Assembly (NCBI GenBank): GCA_963773195.1
Contig: CAVZAE010000002.1
Location: forward strand, 62,001-126,000
DNA: 64,000 bases
From: CAIWHR01 sp963773195
GTDB taxonomy: Bacteria > Pseudomonadota > Gammaproteobacteria > Burkholderiales > Casimicrobiaceae
Direction of reading: 5' to 3'
The notes beneath the pieces are model-generated. The model was not told the origin of the DNA, ran no database searches, and was given only the letters and a program-made list of their open reading frames with translations. Shown here piece after piece: positions 1-8,334 of the stretch. Position 1 is the stretch's first letter. The number at the start of each line of letters is the position of its first letter. Made by a program: the position numbers and the translations under genes.

Positions 1-574
1 CGCAAGCGTTGCCGGCCGCGAGTGCGCCCCCGACCGAGCGGCCGAAGATCTGCAGCGGGTAGTTCCACGGAATGATGTGACCGGTCACGCCATGCGGCTC
101 GCGCAGCGTGAGCACCGTATAGCCAGGCGGATATGGGATCGTCTCGCCGTGAAGCTTGTCGCAGGCGCCGCCGTAGAACTCGAAATAGCGCGCGCACGCG
201 GTGACATCATTCTTGGCCTGTGCGAGGGGCTTGCCGCAGTCGAGCGCCTCGATCAAGGCGAGCTCGTCGGCGTGATCGAGGACGGCGCGCGCAAGTCGAG
301 CCAGCAGGCGCCCCTTCTCGGCTGGGGCGAGCCGGCCCCAGGAACCGTCGTACGCGCTCCGCGCCGCGCGGACGGCGACATCGATGTCCGCGGCCGTCCC
401 GGCTGCGATCGCGGCGAAGGGCCGGCCCTCCGACGGATCGATCATCGGCAGCGTCGCGCCGGTCGCGGGCGCGGCCCAGCGGTTGGCGATGAAGTGCTCC
501 GACGGCAGGGAAAACGTCTGATGGAAAGGCGGGCGCGAAGCTTCGCCGCGCCCGCTAATGGGTCTTGTTCGCAT
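1..574 (-). CDS. NAD(P)-dependent aldehyde dehydrogenase, N-terminal part only
   Basis: The minus strand encodes the first 191 residues of an aldehyde dehydrogenase and runs off the left window edge before the catalytic glutamate and cysteine. The family oxidises aldehydes to carboxylic acids with NAD(P)+. Visible hallmarks are the N-terminal strand region (HFIANRW, about residues 27-33) and the cofactor-pocket motif PWNYPLQ at about 169-175. The nearest in-frame ATG (574-572) overlaps the 3' end of the upstream binding-protein gene by 20 bp and adds about 22 residues not typical of the family. No closer ATG, GTG or TTG exists in frame, so the start is uncertain but translational coupling is plausible. 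Betaine/gamma-aminobutyraldehyde-type enzymes share this N-terminal style; the substrate cannot be set from this fragment. Confidence 0.85.
   Translation of the reverse strand, partial: MRTRPISGRGEASRPPFHQTFSLPSEHFIANRWAAPATGATLPMIDPSEGRPFAAIAAGTAADIDVAVRAARSAYDGSWGRLAPAEKGRLLARLARAVLDHADELALIEALDCGKPLAQAKNDVTACARYFEFYGGACDKLHGETIPYPPGYTVLTLREPHGVTGHIIPWNYPLQIFGRSVGGALAAGNAC
529..555. repeat. Perfect 9-bp inverted repeat at a gene junction
   Basis: Arms GCGGGCGCG (529-537) and CGCGCCCGC (547-555) flank a 9-base loop. The hairpin ends on the stop codon of the binding-protein gene and lies inside the N-terminal extension of the aldehyde dehydrogenase frame. There is no T-run after it on the minus strand, so a classical terminator is not supported. 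It may modulate read-through or coupling between the two genes. Confidence 0.6.
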
Positions 575-2162
575 TGCGACCTGGCTGGAATTTCCACGCG
601 AGCGTGTACTCGTCGACGCGCGGTGCATACACGATGCCATCGCGCGTCGCCCACAGGTTGACCTGGAAGTGCAAAGGTACGATGCCGGTGTCGCTGATCG
701 CGACCTCGGTCGCGCGCTGCAGATACGCTTCGCGCTTGACGTCGTCGACTGTCTGCAGCGCGTCCTCAGTCAGCGCGTCGACCTTGGCGTTCGAGTAGCG
801 GCCGCGATTGGCGGTCCCGAAGCCCTTGTCGCGGTTCCAGGTCATCACGAGCGCCTTCAGCGCCGACGAGGCCTCGCCGGTACCCGTGCTCCAGCCGACG
901 AGCATGAAGCTGAACTTGAGGTCGGACGCCTGCGTGAAGAACGTCGACGACGGCATCGCGACGACCTTGGTGTCGATCCCGACGCGCGAGAGCATCTGCG
1001 CCACCGTCTGCGCGATCTTCGCGTCGTTCACGTAGCGATTATTGGGCGCGTGGATCGTGAGGCCGAATCCCTCCGGGTAGCCGGCCTCGGCCAGGAGCTT
1101 CTTCGCGCCTTCGGGGTCGTACGGCTCGACCTTGAGGGACTTCGTCGCGCCGAACAGGAATTCCGCGACGAGCTGGCCCGACGGAATCGCCTCGCCTTCC
1201 ATCACCTTCTCGACGATCGCCTGGCGGTTGATGGCCTTCGAGATCGCCCTCCGGACACGCGGATCCTTGAGCGGATTCTTCGCGAGCGGCCTGCCCGCAC
1301 GATCGGTGACGAATGGCGTGACATCACGGTCGCTGTCCATGTGCAGGTAGATGAGCCGGTCGGCGACGATACGGTAGACGGCGAGCCGCTTGTCCTTGCG
1401 GAGCTGCGCGACATCGGTCGGCGGCACGTTCTCGATCGCCTGGACATCGCCCGACAGCAATGCCGCGACTCGCGTCGCATCCTGCGGCAGAATCTTGAGC
1501 GTCACCCTCTCCCACGGCGTCGGGCCGCCCCAGAACGCGTCGTTGCGCGCGAGCTCGATCCGGTCGCCCTTCACGTAGCGCACGAGCTTATAGGGGCCCG
1601 TGCCGATGGCTGCCTTGCCGCTGTTGAAATCATCGGTCGTCGCCTTGGCGGCGGCCTTCGAGACGATTGCGACCTGCGTCATGTCGGATGGCATCAGCGG
1701 ATACGGCGTCGCCGTCCTGAACCGGATCGTGTACGGGTCGACGACGACGGTCTCCTTGATCTGCTTCGTGTAGGCGGTGAACGGCGAAGGGCTGTTCGTC
1801 ACCGTCGGCACGCGCTCGATGGAGGCGACGACGTCGGCTGCAGTGAATTCGCTGCCGTCATGGAATTTCACGCCCTTGCGCAGCTTGAACTCCCAGGTCA
1901 GCGGATCGACGGTCTTCCACTCGGTCGCGAGCCCGGGCTCAAGCTGCGATTTTTCGTTGCGCTGGACCAGGTAGCCGAACAGGTGCGCCGCGACGTTGTT
2001 GTTCGGAGTGACGTTGTGATAGTGGGGATCGAGCGCGGTGACGTCGGCGCCGAGACCGATGGTCAGGTTCGCCGCCAGCGCCGGAAGCGCCAACGCCGCA
2101 AACGCAATGCACCCGGCGCGGGCAGCGTCGATCCAGCGGACGCACGGGGACGGCAGCACCAT
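555..2162 (-). CDS. ABC transporter periplasmic substrate-binding protein, DppA/OppA (SBP_bac_5) type
   Basis: 535 residues, the usual size of the peptide/nickel/opine binding-protein family. A signal peptide covers about residues 1-31 (hydrophobic run ending ALPALAA). The family core follows: LDPHYHN near the mature start, the WEFKLRKGVKFHDG motif around residues 90-103, and the YDPEGAKKLLAEAGYPEG segment in the second half. Such proteins deliver oligopeptides or related solutes to an inner-membrane ABC permease. No permease or ATPase gene is adjacent, so it is an orphan binding protein here. The aldehyde dehydrogenase follows directly on the same strand with overlapping ends. The ligand is not predictable; dipeptides, oligopeptides and glutathione are all possible. 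Confidence 0.9.
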   Translation of the reverse strand: MVLPSPCVRWIDAARAGCIAFAALALPALAANLTIGLGADVTALDPHYHNVTPNNNVAAHLFGYLVQRNEKSQLEPGLATEWKTVDPLTWEFKLRKGVKFHDGSEFTAADVVASIERVPTVTNSPSPFTAYTKQIKETVVVDPYTIRFRTATPYPLMPSDMTQVAIVSKAAAKATTDDFNSGKAAIGTGPYKLVRYVKGDRIELARNDAFWGGPTPWERVTLKILPQDATRVAALLSGDVQAIENVPPTDVAQLRKDKRLAVYRIVADRLIYLHMDSDRDVTPFVTDRAGRPLAKNPLKDPRVRRAISKAINRQAIVEKVMEGEAIPSGQLVAEFLFGATKSLKVEPYDPEGAKKLLAEAGYPEGFGLTIHAPNNRYVNDAKIAQTVAQMLSRVGIDTKVVAMPSSTFFTQASDLKFSFMLVGWSTGTGEASSALKALVMTWNRDKGFGTANRGRYSNAKVDALTEDALQTVDDVKREAYLQRATEVAISDTGIVPLHFQVNLWATRDGIVYAPRVDEYTLAWKFQPGRNANKTH

Positions 2163-2247
2163 GGATTTCCCTCGCTAACTTCGAGGTCGCGGAGCACAGA
2201 CCGCCAAAAGCATAGCGCAAGCGCTCCGTCGGCCACAAACCGCCAGA

Positions 2248-4133
2248 CTACTTTTCGGGCAGCCCGGCTTTGCGCAGCCCCTCGTACCAGTACGTTTCCG
2301 CGAGCGTCTGGTATTCCGGATTGTCCGACGTTCGCTTGGCGCGGAGTTGCGCGATCGTCAAACCCGGAATGATGCGCAGTACTTCGGCTTTGGCGGCCAC
2401 AGCCTTTGCCATCTCGCCGTTATTCGCATACGCGGCCGCCAGCGCGAGATGTATCGGCCAGTAGTCCGCGCGCCCCGAGGCCTTTTCGCAAGCCGCGATC
2501 GCCTCCTCGGTCCGCCCGGTCAGGACGCGTATCTCGCAGGCCGTTGCCGTGGCCATGGCGTTGTCAGGTTGCAGTACAAGGGCGCGATCGGTCAGCGCCA
2601 GGGCCTCGCTCAGGTGCGCCGTTCGAATCATGTGGTCCGCGCGAAGGAGATACCACTTGGTCCCGTAAGGGTCGAGCTTGATCGCGGTCGCGCTGGCTTC
2701 GAGCGCCGCATTCCACCGTCCTAGTGATGCCAGCGCGGCGGCGCGCCAAGCCCACGCCGCGGGGTCTGTCGAGTCGAGTTGCACCGCCCGCGCTGTCAGT
2801 CGGTCCTGCTCGCGTGCGATGCGATCGCGGTCTGCGTTGGGGTCGACGTCATATTCGTTGTTGATGAGCGCGGCGCGCAGCACCAGCGCCGGCACGAGAT
2901 CGGGCTCGAGGCGCAGCGCCTCGTCGACCAACTTCCCTGCGCCGCTCAATCCGGCGAGCGAAGGATCCTCGCCCCCCATCGCAAACGCGCGTAACACCAG
3001 CTCCGAACCACTCAACGCGCCAGTGGCTTGGGCCTTGACGCGGCGTATCTCGGCGTCGATGAGAGCGCCCCTCACGCTTCCGGCGACACCACGAATTGCC
3101 GTGGACGACTCGGATGCCACGTCGGCGTCCTGCAGCGTTTCGCGGCCGGACCAGACCTGCGCGCGGGTTGCCGCGTCGACAAGCCGAAGATTCACGGTAT
3201 TCGCGCCGCCGCCGCGCAGGACGTCGCCATCGAGGACGTAGCGAACGTTGAATTGGCGACCCAATTCACGTGGGTCGATCGCTCCATGCCGGCACTCGTT
3301 GCGGATCCTGCCGGAAACGACGAGCACGCGACCGTATTCGCGCTTGCTTGGCAGACCCGTCAGCAGATACCGCGTTAACGCTTCCGAAAACCGCGACGCG
3401 TCCGTATGCCGGGAGGCGCGGCCAATGGCAGAACCGCAACCGACAGCGCGGGTGGACCGGCGACCAGCGGCGCTTTCCCGAGCCGTGGCAACGCCCAGAC
3501 CGCGACGCCCGCAAGGCCGACGACGAGCAAGCCCGCGACCGCCCATCTGTGCCGACTCGTCACGTAGCCCCAGCGCTTGCGCCACGGTCTCGGCGCCTGC
3601 AGCGCCCCGCTCCCCAGATCCACTCGAAATACGTCGACCGGACGGGCGATGTTCTTGACCTGCTGCGCGCCGAGGTCCTCGAAGGCAAAACTCAGCTTGT
3701 CCAGGACCTGATCGCGCACGACCCGGCTGACGCAGATCCCGCCAGGATCGGACAACGCCTGCAGCCGCGCGGCGACATTGACGCCATCGCCGAAAATGTC
3801 GTCACCGTCGATGATGATGTCGCCGACGTTGATCCCGATGCGAAAGTCGAGTCTCTGATCGGGTGCAATGCCTTCGTTGCGCTCCGCCATGCCGCGCTGC
3901 ACGTCGACCGCGCAGCGCACCGCATCGACGACGCTCGGGAATTCCACCAACAGGCCATCACCGGTGGTCTTGACGATCCGGCCGCCGTATTCGGTGATTT
4001 TGGGATCGATCAACTCCCGCCGGTGGGCCTTCAGCGCCGCCAGGGTGCCGCTGTCGTCCGAGCCCATGAGACGCGAGTAGCCGGCCACATCGAGTGAGAC
4101 GATTGCGGCCAGTCGCCGATGGTCCCGCGTCAA
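2248..4133 (-). CDS. Class III adenylate/guanylate cyclase with TM segment and TPR repeats (frameshifted)
   Basis: The first frame (4133 down to about 3400) holds a class III cyclase domain. Metal-binding aspartates are D15 (SLDVAG) and D59 (TGDGLL), and N119/R123 sit in the GVNVAARLQ motif. A single transmembrane helix follows at about residues 197-217. The rest (about 3410 down to 2248) is in a frame shifted by one missing base near 3395-3415. It contains the FlgO-like linker (SEALTRYLLTGL, VRYVLDGDVL) and TPR-like helices up to the stop at 2248. Start is TTG at 4133 with GGAGGG just upstream. Known relatives are single cyclase-TM-TPR proteins that make cAMP, with the TPR part probably in protein contacts. 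The break could be a true pseudogene lesion or an assembly deletion; I favour the latter because both halves are intact. Confidence 0.8.
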
Positions 4134-4467
4134 GTATCCCTCCGCTGCTAGTTGTTGTTTGCGTCACTATATTGAACGGGGACGGATCGCACAACGTAGC
4201 GAACAATATTGGCTTGCCAATGGTCGCGAACGCGATACCTCGCAACTGCACGGATTCGGTGACATCGGGCGCGCGCGTCGAAGTACCCCGATTCGGGCGC
4301 GTTGGCCATCCAAGACGGGAAAGTGGGTGTGGCGCCCCGGCGGCGCCACCGTCTGCAACGAGTTGTAACCGCGTCAACGATGGCCGATATGCGGCGTTGA
4401 TGGTTGCAAGGCCCGAGATCGCCACCATCTCCGCGACATCGGGTTGACTCTCAACCAAGGAGGCACC
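4134..4467. other. Intergenic region between divergent genes
   Basis: 334 bp separate the cyclase gene (leftward) from the small secreted protein (rightward). I see no convincing coding frame. A short palindrome, ATTGGC-TT-GCCAAT, lies at 4208-4221 in a locally AT-richer stretch and could be an operator. TATATT at 4169-4174 resembles a -10 element but lacks a good -35. The region presumably holds both promoters. Confidence 0.5.
4442..4463 (+). promoter_or_regulatory. Hairpin abutting a strong Shine-Dalgarno sequence
   Basis: GGTTGA (4442-4447), a CTC loop and TCAACC (4451-4456) form a perfect 6-bp hairpin. It is followed at once by AAGGAGG (4457-4463) and, after four bases, by the ATG at 4468. 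The ribosome binding site is nearly ideal. The adjacent stem may protect the 5' end or tune initiation of the downstream gene. Confidence 0.55.
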
Positions 4468-4800
4468 ATGAAGCGCATCGCTGCCGTCACCGCCGCCGCC
4501 GCCGTCCTCGCCGGCGCGGCCGCGTTCGCCCCTGTCGCATCCGCGAATAACGTCGCCTGGAGCGTCTCGATCGGCGCGCCGGGCGTTGTCGTCTCCGCCG
4601 GGTACCCCGGCTACTGGGGTTATCGCGGCTATGGCAACGGCTACGGCCACGGCTATTACCGGCCGTGGCATCGAGCGGTCGTTGTCGCACCGCCGGTCGT
4701 CTACCCCGCGCCTGTCTACGTCGCGCCACGCCCGATCGTGGTGGCGCCGCCCCCGGTCTATGCGCCGCCGCCGGCGTATGGATACGGTTACGGCTATTGA
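4468..4800 (+). CDS. Small secreted Tyr/Gly/Pro-rich protein of unknown function
   Basis: 110 residues with a clear Sec signal peptide (MKRIAAV then an Ala-rich core, cleavage near ASA-NN at about residue 27). The mature part is low complexity. A Gly/Tyr stretch (GYWGYRGYGNGYGHGYY, about 47-64) is followed by Val/Pro/Ala/Tyr repeats (VVAPPVVYPAPVYV, PPPVYAPPPAY) and a GYGYGY tail. Similar short exported proteins are common in Betaproteobacteria and have no assigned function; an envelope or extracellular role is inference. The start is well fixed by AAGGAGG four bases upstream. It is the only gene in this part with a consensus ribosome site, which suggests high expression. Confidence 0.75.
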   Translation: MKRIAAVTAAAAVLAGAAAFAPVASANNVAWSVSIGAPGVVVSAGYPGYWGYRGYGNGYGHGYYRPWHRAVVVAPPVVYPAPVYVAPRPIVVAPPPVYAPPPAYGYGYGY

Positions 4801-5031
4801 GCACGTCGCGTCTGCAAGGTCGCGCAAGTAGCATAGGCCGAATCACGCAGCGGGCCGCCTGGCACGACGAGCACGTCGGCTGGGCGGCCTCGCGCATGCA
4901 CTGTACGTTCGTGTTAACGCCGCGAACTCGTCTTGCAATTTTTGCAGCGTCCTCGGCCGCGCATTTGACACGCATTTGACAGTCTCGCGGACGCTCCCTA
5001 TCCTGCCCCTGGTACCTCTACCCGCGGCCGG

Positions 5032-6255
5032 ATGATGGAAGCTTCCGCCACGCTCAGCGCCAAACGCGTATCTCCCGCAACCAGCCACGCCGACCTCGTC
5101 GCGTGGCCGCTGATACGCACGCTCGTTGCATTCGACACGACCAGCCGCGATTCCAACCTCGCACTGATCGACTGGGTCGTCCAGTACCTGGCCGCGCACG
5201 GCATCGAATCGACGCTCACGTTCGACGACGGCCGCCGCAAGGCGAACCTGTTCGCAACGCTGCCGGCGCGCGACGGCAACTCGACCACGGGCGGCATCGT
5301 GCTGTCGGGTCATACGGATGTCGTCCCGGTCGATGGCCAGCCGTGGGACACGAACCCGTTCGAGGCGACCCGCGTCGGCGATCGCGTCTATGGTCGCGGC
5401 GTCGCCGATATGAAGAGCTTCTCCGCGACCGGTCTCGCCTTCGTCCCGGAGCTCCTGCGCCGGGGGCTCAAGCGGCCCATCCACTTCGCGCTGTCCTACG
5501 ACGAGGAGGTCGGCTGCATCGGCGTACGACGGTTGATCGCAGACCTTCCGCGCCGAGGCGTCGCGCCCCTTGGCTGCATCGTCGGTGAGCCGACGGGCAT
5601 GGAGCTGGTCGTCGCGCACAAGGGCAAGAAAGCCTGGCGCTGCCGCGTGCGCGGCCACGAGGCTCATTCGTCGCTCACGCCACAGGGGGTCAACGCTGTT
5701 CAGATCGCGTGCGAGATCGTCACGTACCTGACCGGGATGGCGCGCGCGTTCCGCGACAACGGCCCGTTCGATGCGACCTACGACGTCCCCTACACGACAG
5801 TGCACACCGGCGTCATCCGCGGCGGCACGGCGCTCAACATCGTGCCACGGGACTGCTCGTTCGATTTCGAAATCCGGCACCTGCCGTTCGACGATCCGGA
5901 CGAGCTCATGGCCGAGGTCGACGTCTATGCGCGGCGCTTCCTGCCCGAGATGCACAAGGTTGCACCGGATGCCGGCATCGAGTTCGAACCGCTGTCGACA
6001 ATGCCGGAGCTCGTCCCGCACGGCGAGGACGCGATTGCCGAATGGGGCCGGGCGCTGTGCGGCGCCGAGGGCCACGGCAAGGTATCGTTCGGCACTGAAG
6101 CCTCGCTGTTCCGCCAGGCCGGGATACCGGCGATCATCTGCGGACCGGGGTTCATCGCCCAGGCGCACCAGCCTAACGAATGGGTGGCCGTCGATCAGCT
6201 CGCGCGATGCGAAGCGTTCATGCGGCGGCTGGTCGACCGGGTCTGCATCGACTGA
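5032..6255 (+). CDS. argE: Acetylornithine deacetylase / M20 family amidohydrolase
   Basis: 407 residues, M20 di-zinc peptidase family. ArgE removes acetate from N-acetyl-L-ornithine in arginine synthesis; relatives hydrolyse other N-acyl amino acids. Metal and catalytic residues are visible: H94 in SGHTDVVP, D126 in GRGVADMK, the E158-E159 pair in YDEEVG, then GEPTGM and, near the C terminus, an AQAHQPNEW segment with the last zinc histidine. The ATG at 5032 is preceded by CGGCCGGATG without a strong ribosome site, and a second ATG follows immediately. Six bases after the stop a second zinc hydrolase gene begins, so the two probably form an operon acting on acylated amino acids. Confidence 0.85.
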   Translation: MMEASATLSAKRVSPATSHADLVAWPLIRTLVAFDTTSRDSNLALIDWVVQYLAAHGIESTLTFDDGRRKANLFATLPARDGNSTTGGIVLSGHTDVVPVDGQPWDTNPFEATRVGDRVYGRGVADMKSFSATGLAFVPELLRRGLKRPIHFALSYDEEVGCIGVRRLIADLPRRGVAPLGCIVGEPTGMELVVAHKGKKAWRCRVRGHEAHSSLTPQGVNAVQIACEIVTYLTGMARAFRDNGPFDATYDVPYTTVHTGVIRGGTALNIVPRDCSFDFEIRHLPFDDPDELMAEVDVYARRFLPEMHKVAPDAGIEFEPLSTMPELVPHGEDAIAEWGRALCGAEGHGKVSFGTEASLFRQAGIPAIICGPGFIAQAHQPNEWVAVDQLARCEAFMRRLVDRVCID

Positions 6256-6261
6256 ATCACG

Positions 6262-7242
6262 ATGGACGCGCGCCGAGGATTGCGCGACGCGGCGGCGAGC
6301 GTGCCGCCGATCGAGGTCGCCTTTCCGGATCTCGATCGCTGGGCCGCCGGCAATTCCGGGCTCCGGTACGTCTGGACGTTCGCCGCGGCACGTCCCGGCC
6401 CGCACGTACTCCTGCAGGCGCTCACGCACGGCAACGAGGTCTGCGGCGCGATCGCTCTCGACTGGCTGCTCGATACGGGATTGCGTCCGCTGCGGGGGAC
6501 GCTGTCGATCTGCTTCGCCAATGTCGCCGCTTACCGCACGTTCGACTCGGCCGACCCGTTCACTTCGCGCTGCGTCGACGAAGATTACAACCGGCTCTGG
6601 GACAACGCGGTGCTCGATGGTCCCCGGACGAGCGCGGACCTGGCGCGGGCGCGCGAGCTGCGGCCGCTCTACGACCGTGCCGACTACCTGCTCGATCTCC
6701 ATTCGATGACCGACCCGTGCGTCCCGCTGGCGATGGCCGGGCGTCAGCGCAAGGGCGTCGAGCTCGCACGCGCGCTCGGAATGCCCGAGCACATCATCGT
6801 CGATGGCGGCCATGCGGCGGGCCGTCGCCTTCGCGACTATGCGTTCTTCGACGACCCGGCAGATGCGCGCAATGCGCTCTTGATCGAGTGCGGCCAGCAT
6901 TGGGAACGATCGTCGCCCGCCGTCGCGCGTCAGGCCGCGCTCCTCTTCGTTCGCCATTTCGGCATGGCCGACGCCCCGTTCCTCGAACGGCATCTCGACG
7001 CGCGGGCGCCGCCTCCCCAGAAGGTCATCGAGGTCACCGACGTCGTGACGATCGCCACCGACGATTTCGTTTTCGCTGTGCCTGTCGCCGGTCTCGCGGT
7101 GATGCCGGCCGCAAACACGGTGCTGGCCCGCGACGGCGATACCGAGATCCGGACGCCCTACGACAATTGCGTGCTGATCATGCCGACGCGGCGGCCGAAG
7201 CGCGGCGAGACCGCCGTGCGCCTCGGGCGCTTCGTCACTTAG
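6262..7242 (+). CDS. Succinylglutamate desuccinylase / aspartoacylase (AstE/AspA) family hydrolase
   Basis: 326 residues of the M14-like AstE/AspA zinc family, which cleaves N-acyl groups from amino acids. The zinc signature H56-G-N-E59 (THGNEV) and the third ligand H147 (DLHSMT) are present, with the family DEDYNR motif at 106-111. The C-terminal third resembles the small beta-domain of the family. It starts six bases after the ArgE-like gene, suggesting joint expression and a shared class of N-acyl substrates. Its 3' end overlaps the convergent TRAP binding-protein gene by 8 bp. The exact substrate is unknown. Confidence 0.8.
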   Translation: MDARRGLRDAAASVPPIEVAFPDLDRWAAGNSGLRYVWTFAAARPGPHVLLQALTHGNEVCGAIALDWLLDTGLRPLRGTLSICFANVAAYRTFDSADPFTSRCVDEDYNRLWDNAVLDGPRTSADLARARELRPLYDRADYLLDLHSMTDPCVPLAMAGRQRKGVELARALGMPEHIIVDGGHAAGRRLRDYAFFDDPADARNALLIECGQHWERSSPAVARQAALLFVRHFGMADAPFLERHLDARAPPPQKVIEVTDVVTIATDDFVFAVPVAGLAVMPAANTVLARDGDTEIRTPYDNCVLIMPTRRPKRGETAVRLGRFVT

Positions 7243-8233
7243 GCGGCGCCGCGACTGCGCGCTCCGCGGCCTGCACGAGCTCCGGGCCGGCGATCGCCGC
7301 CCACTTGTCGTAGATGGGCTTGGCCGCGGCTGCAAACGCCGCGGCTCCGCTGGGCGTGAGACGGAGAAGCTCGACGCCGCGACTCTTAAGTGTCGCGAGC
7401 GCCGTCTGTTCTTCCTCCTGCGCCCGGCGCGCGAGGTCCGTCGCGGCATCGGTGGCCGCGGCGCCGACCTGTGCGCGCTGCTCCGCGGACCAGCCGTCCC
7501 ACACGGCGCGATTGACCGCGAAGACGGCGAGCTCCGCGATCGCGCCCCACAGCGTCACGTGTTTGAGCCCGAGTGCATCGACGCGCGTGGCGACGAATGC
7601 GGCGGGAGATCCTTCCTGCGCGCCAAGGCGCCCCGCTTCGAACGCTACTGCCGCTTCGGCGAACGGCATAGCGTGCGGCCGCGCTCCCAGCGCCGCATAG
7701 AAGTCGATGAGGTAATGCGATGACGCAATCCGCACGTCGACGCCGCGCACATCATCGGGCACGCGCACCGCGCTGGCGCGCGTCGCGATCGAGCGATGCC
7801 CGAGTGGCGCCAACGCGAGTGGAATGGCGCCCGCCTGGTCGATCGCCGCAAACAGGCGATCCCGGACGTCACCCGTCGCGAGCTGCGTGAGTTGCCGAGG
7901 CTCCGCCGCGAGCCATGGTAGTCCCACGACCGCGAGCGCATCGATCTCGGCCGACCAGTGCAACGTCGAGCCGACGGCAAGATCGGCCGCACCGTCGCGC
8001 AGCGCGCCGAACTCGCGCTCGGGATCGCGCTTCGCAAGCGAGGCGCCGGGCACCAGCACGACGTTCAAGGTCCCGCCGCTGCGCTCGACGATGCGCTTCG
8101 CCCACGCATCGGCCGCCTGGCCGAGCGCAAACGCCGGGCCAACCGCGACCGAGAGCTTCCACTCGCGGGGCTTCGCTGCCTCCTGCGCGACCGCAGCAGG
8201 CGACGCGCACAGAATCGCAGCGGCGAAGAGCAT
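7235..8233 (-). CDS. TRAP transporter substrate-binding protein, DctP family (orphan)
   Basis: 332 residues from the ATG at 8233, which gives a short signal peptide ending near AAVAQ (residue 17). DctP-fold features include WAKRIVERSGGTLNV, VGLPWL and the segment VRGVDVRIASS, whose last arginine matches the carboxylate-binding arginine of the family. These periplasmic proteins deliver organic acids to DctQM permeases; no permease is adjacent. It sits between comEC and the AstE-like gene on the other strand. The next upstream gene, comEC, is co-directional about 100 bp away. Longer starts merge with antisense-like sequence of comEC and are not credible. Confidence 0.8.
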   Translation of the reverse strand: MLFAAAILCASPAAVAQEAAKPREWKLSVAVGPAFALGQAADAWAKRIVERSGGTLNVVLVPGASLAKRDPEREFGALRDGAADLAVGSTLHWSAEIDALAVVGLPWLAAEPRQLTQLATGDVRDRLFAAIDQAGAIPLALAPLGHRSIATRASAVRVPDDVRGVDVRIASSHYLIDFYAALGARPHAMPFAEAAVAFEAGRLGAQEGSPAAFVATRVDALGLKHVTLWGAIAELAVFAVNRAVWDGWSAEQRAQVGAAATDAATDLARRAQEEEQTALATLKSRGVELLRLTPSGAAAFAAAAKPIYDKWAAIAGPELVQAAERAVAAPPK

Positions 8234-8334
8234 CAGCCGATGGCAAGGCGATGGTCCAAGGCCCGACGAGCGCACGCGCAGAAGTCTACGCGCGTCCGAA
8301 GTACGCGGACATGGCGATGGCAAAGCTCGCCACG

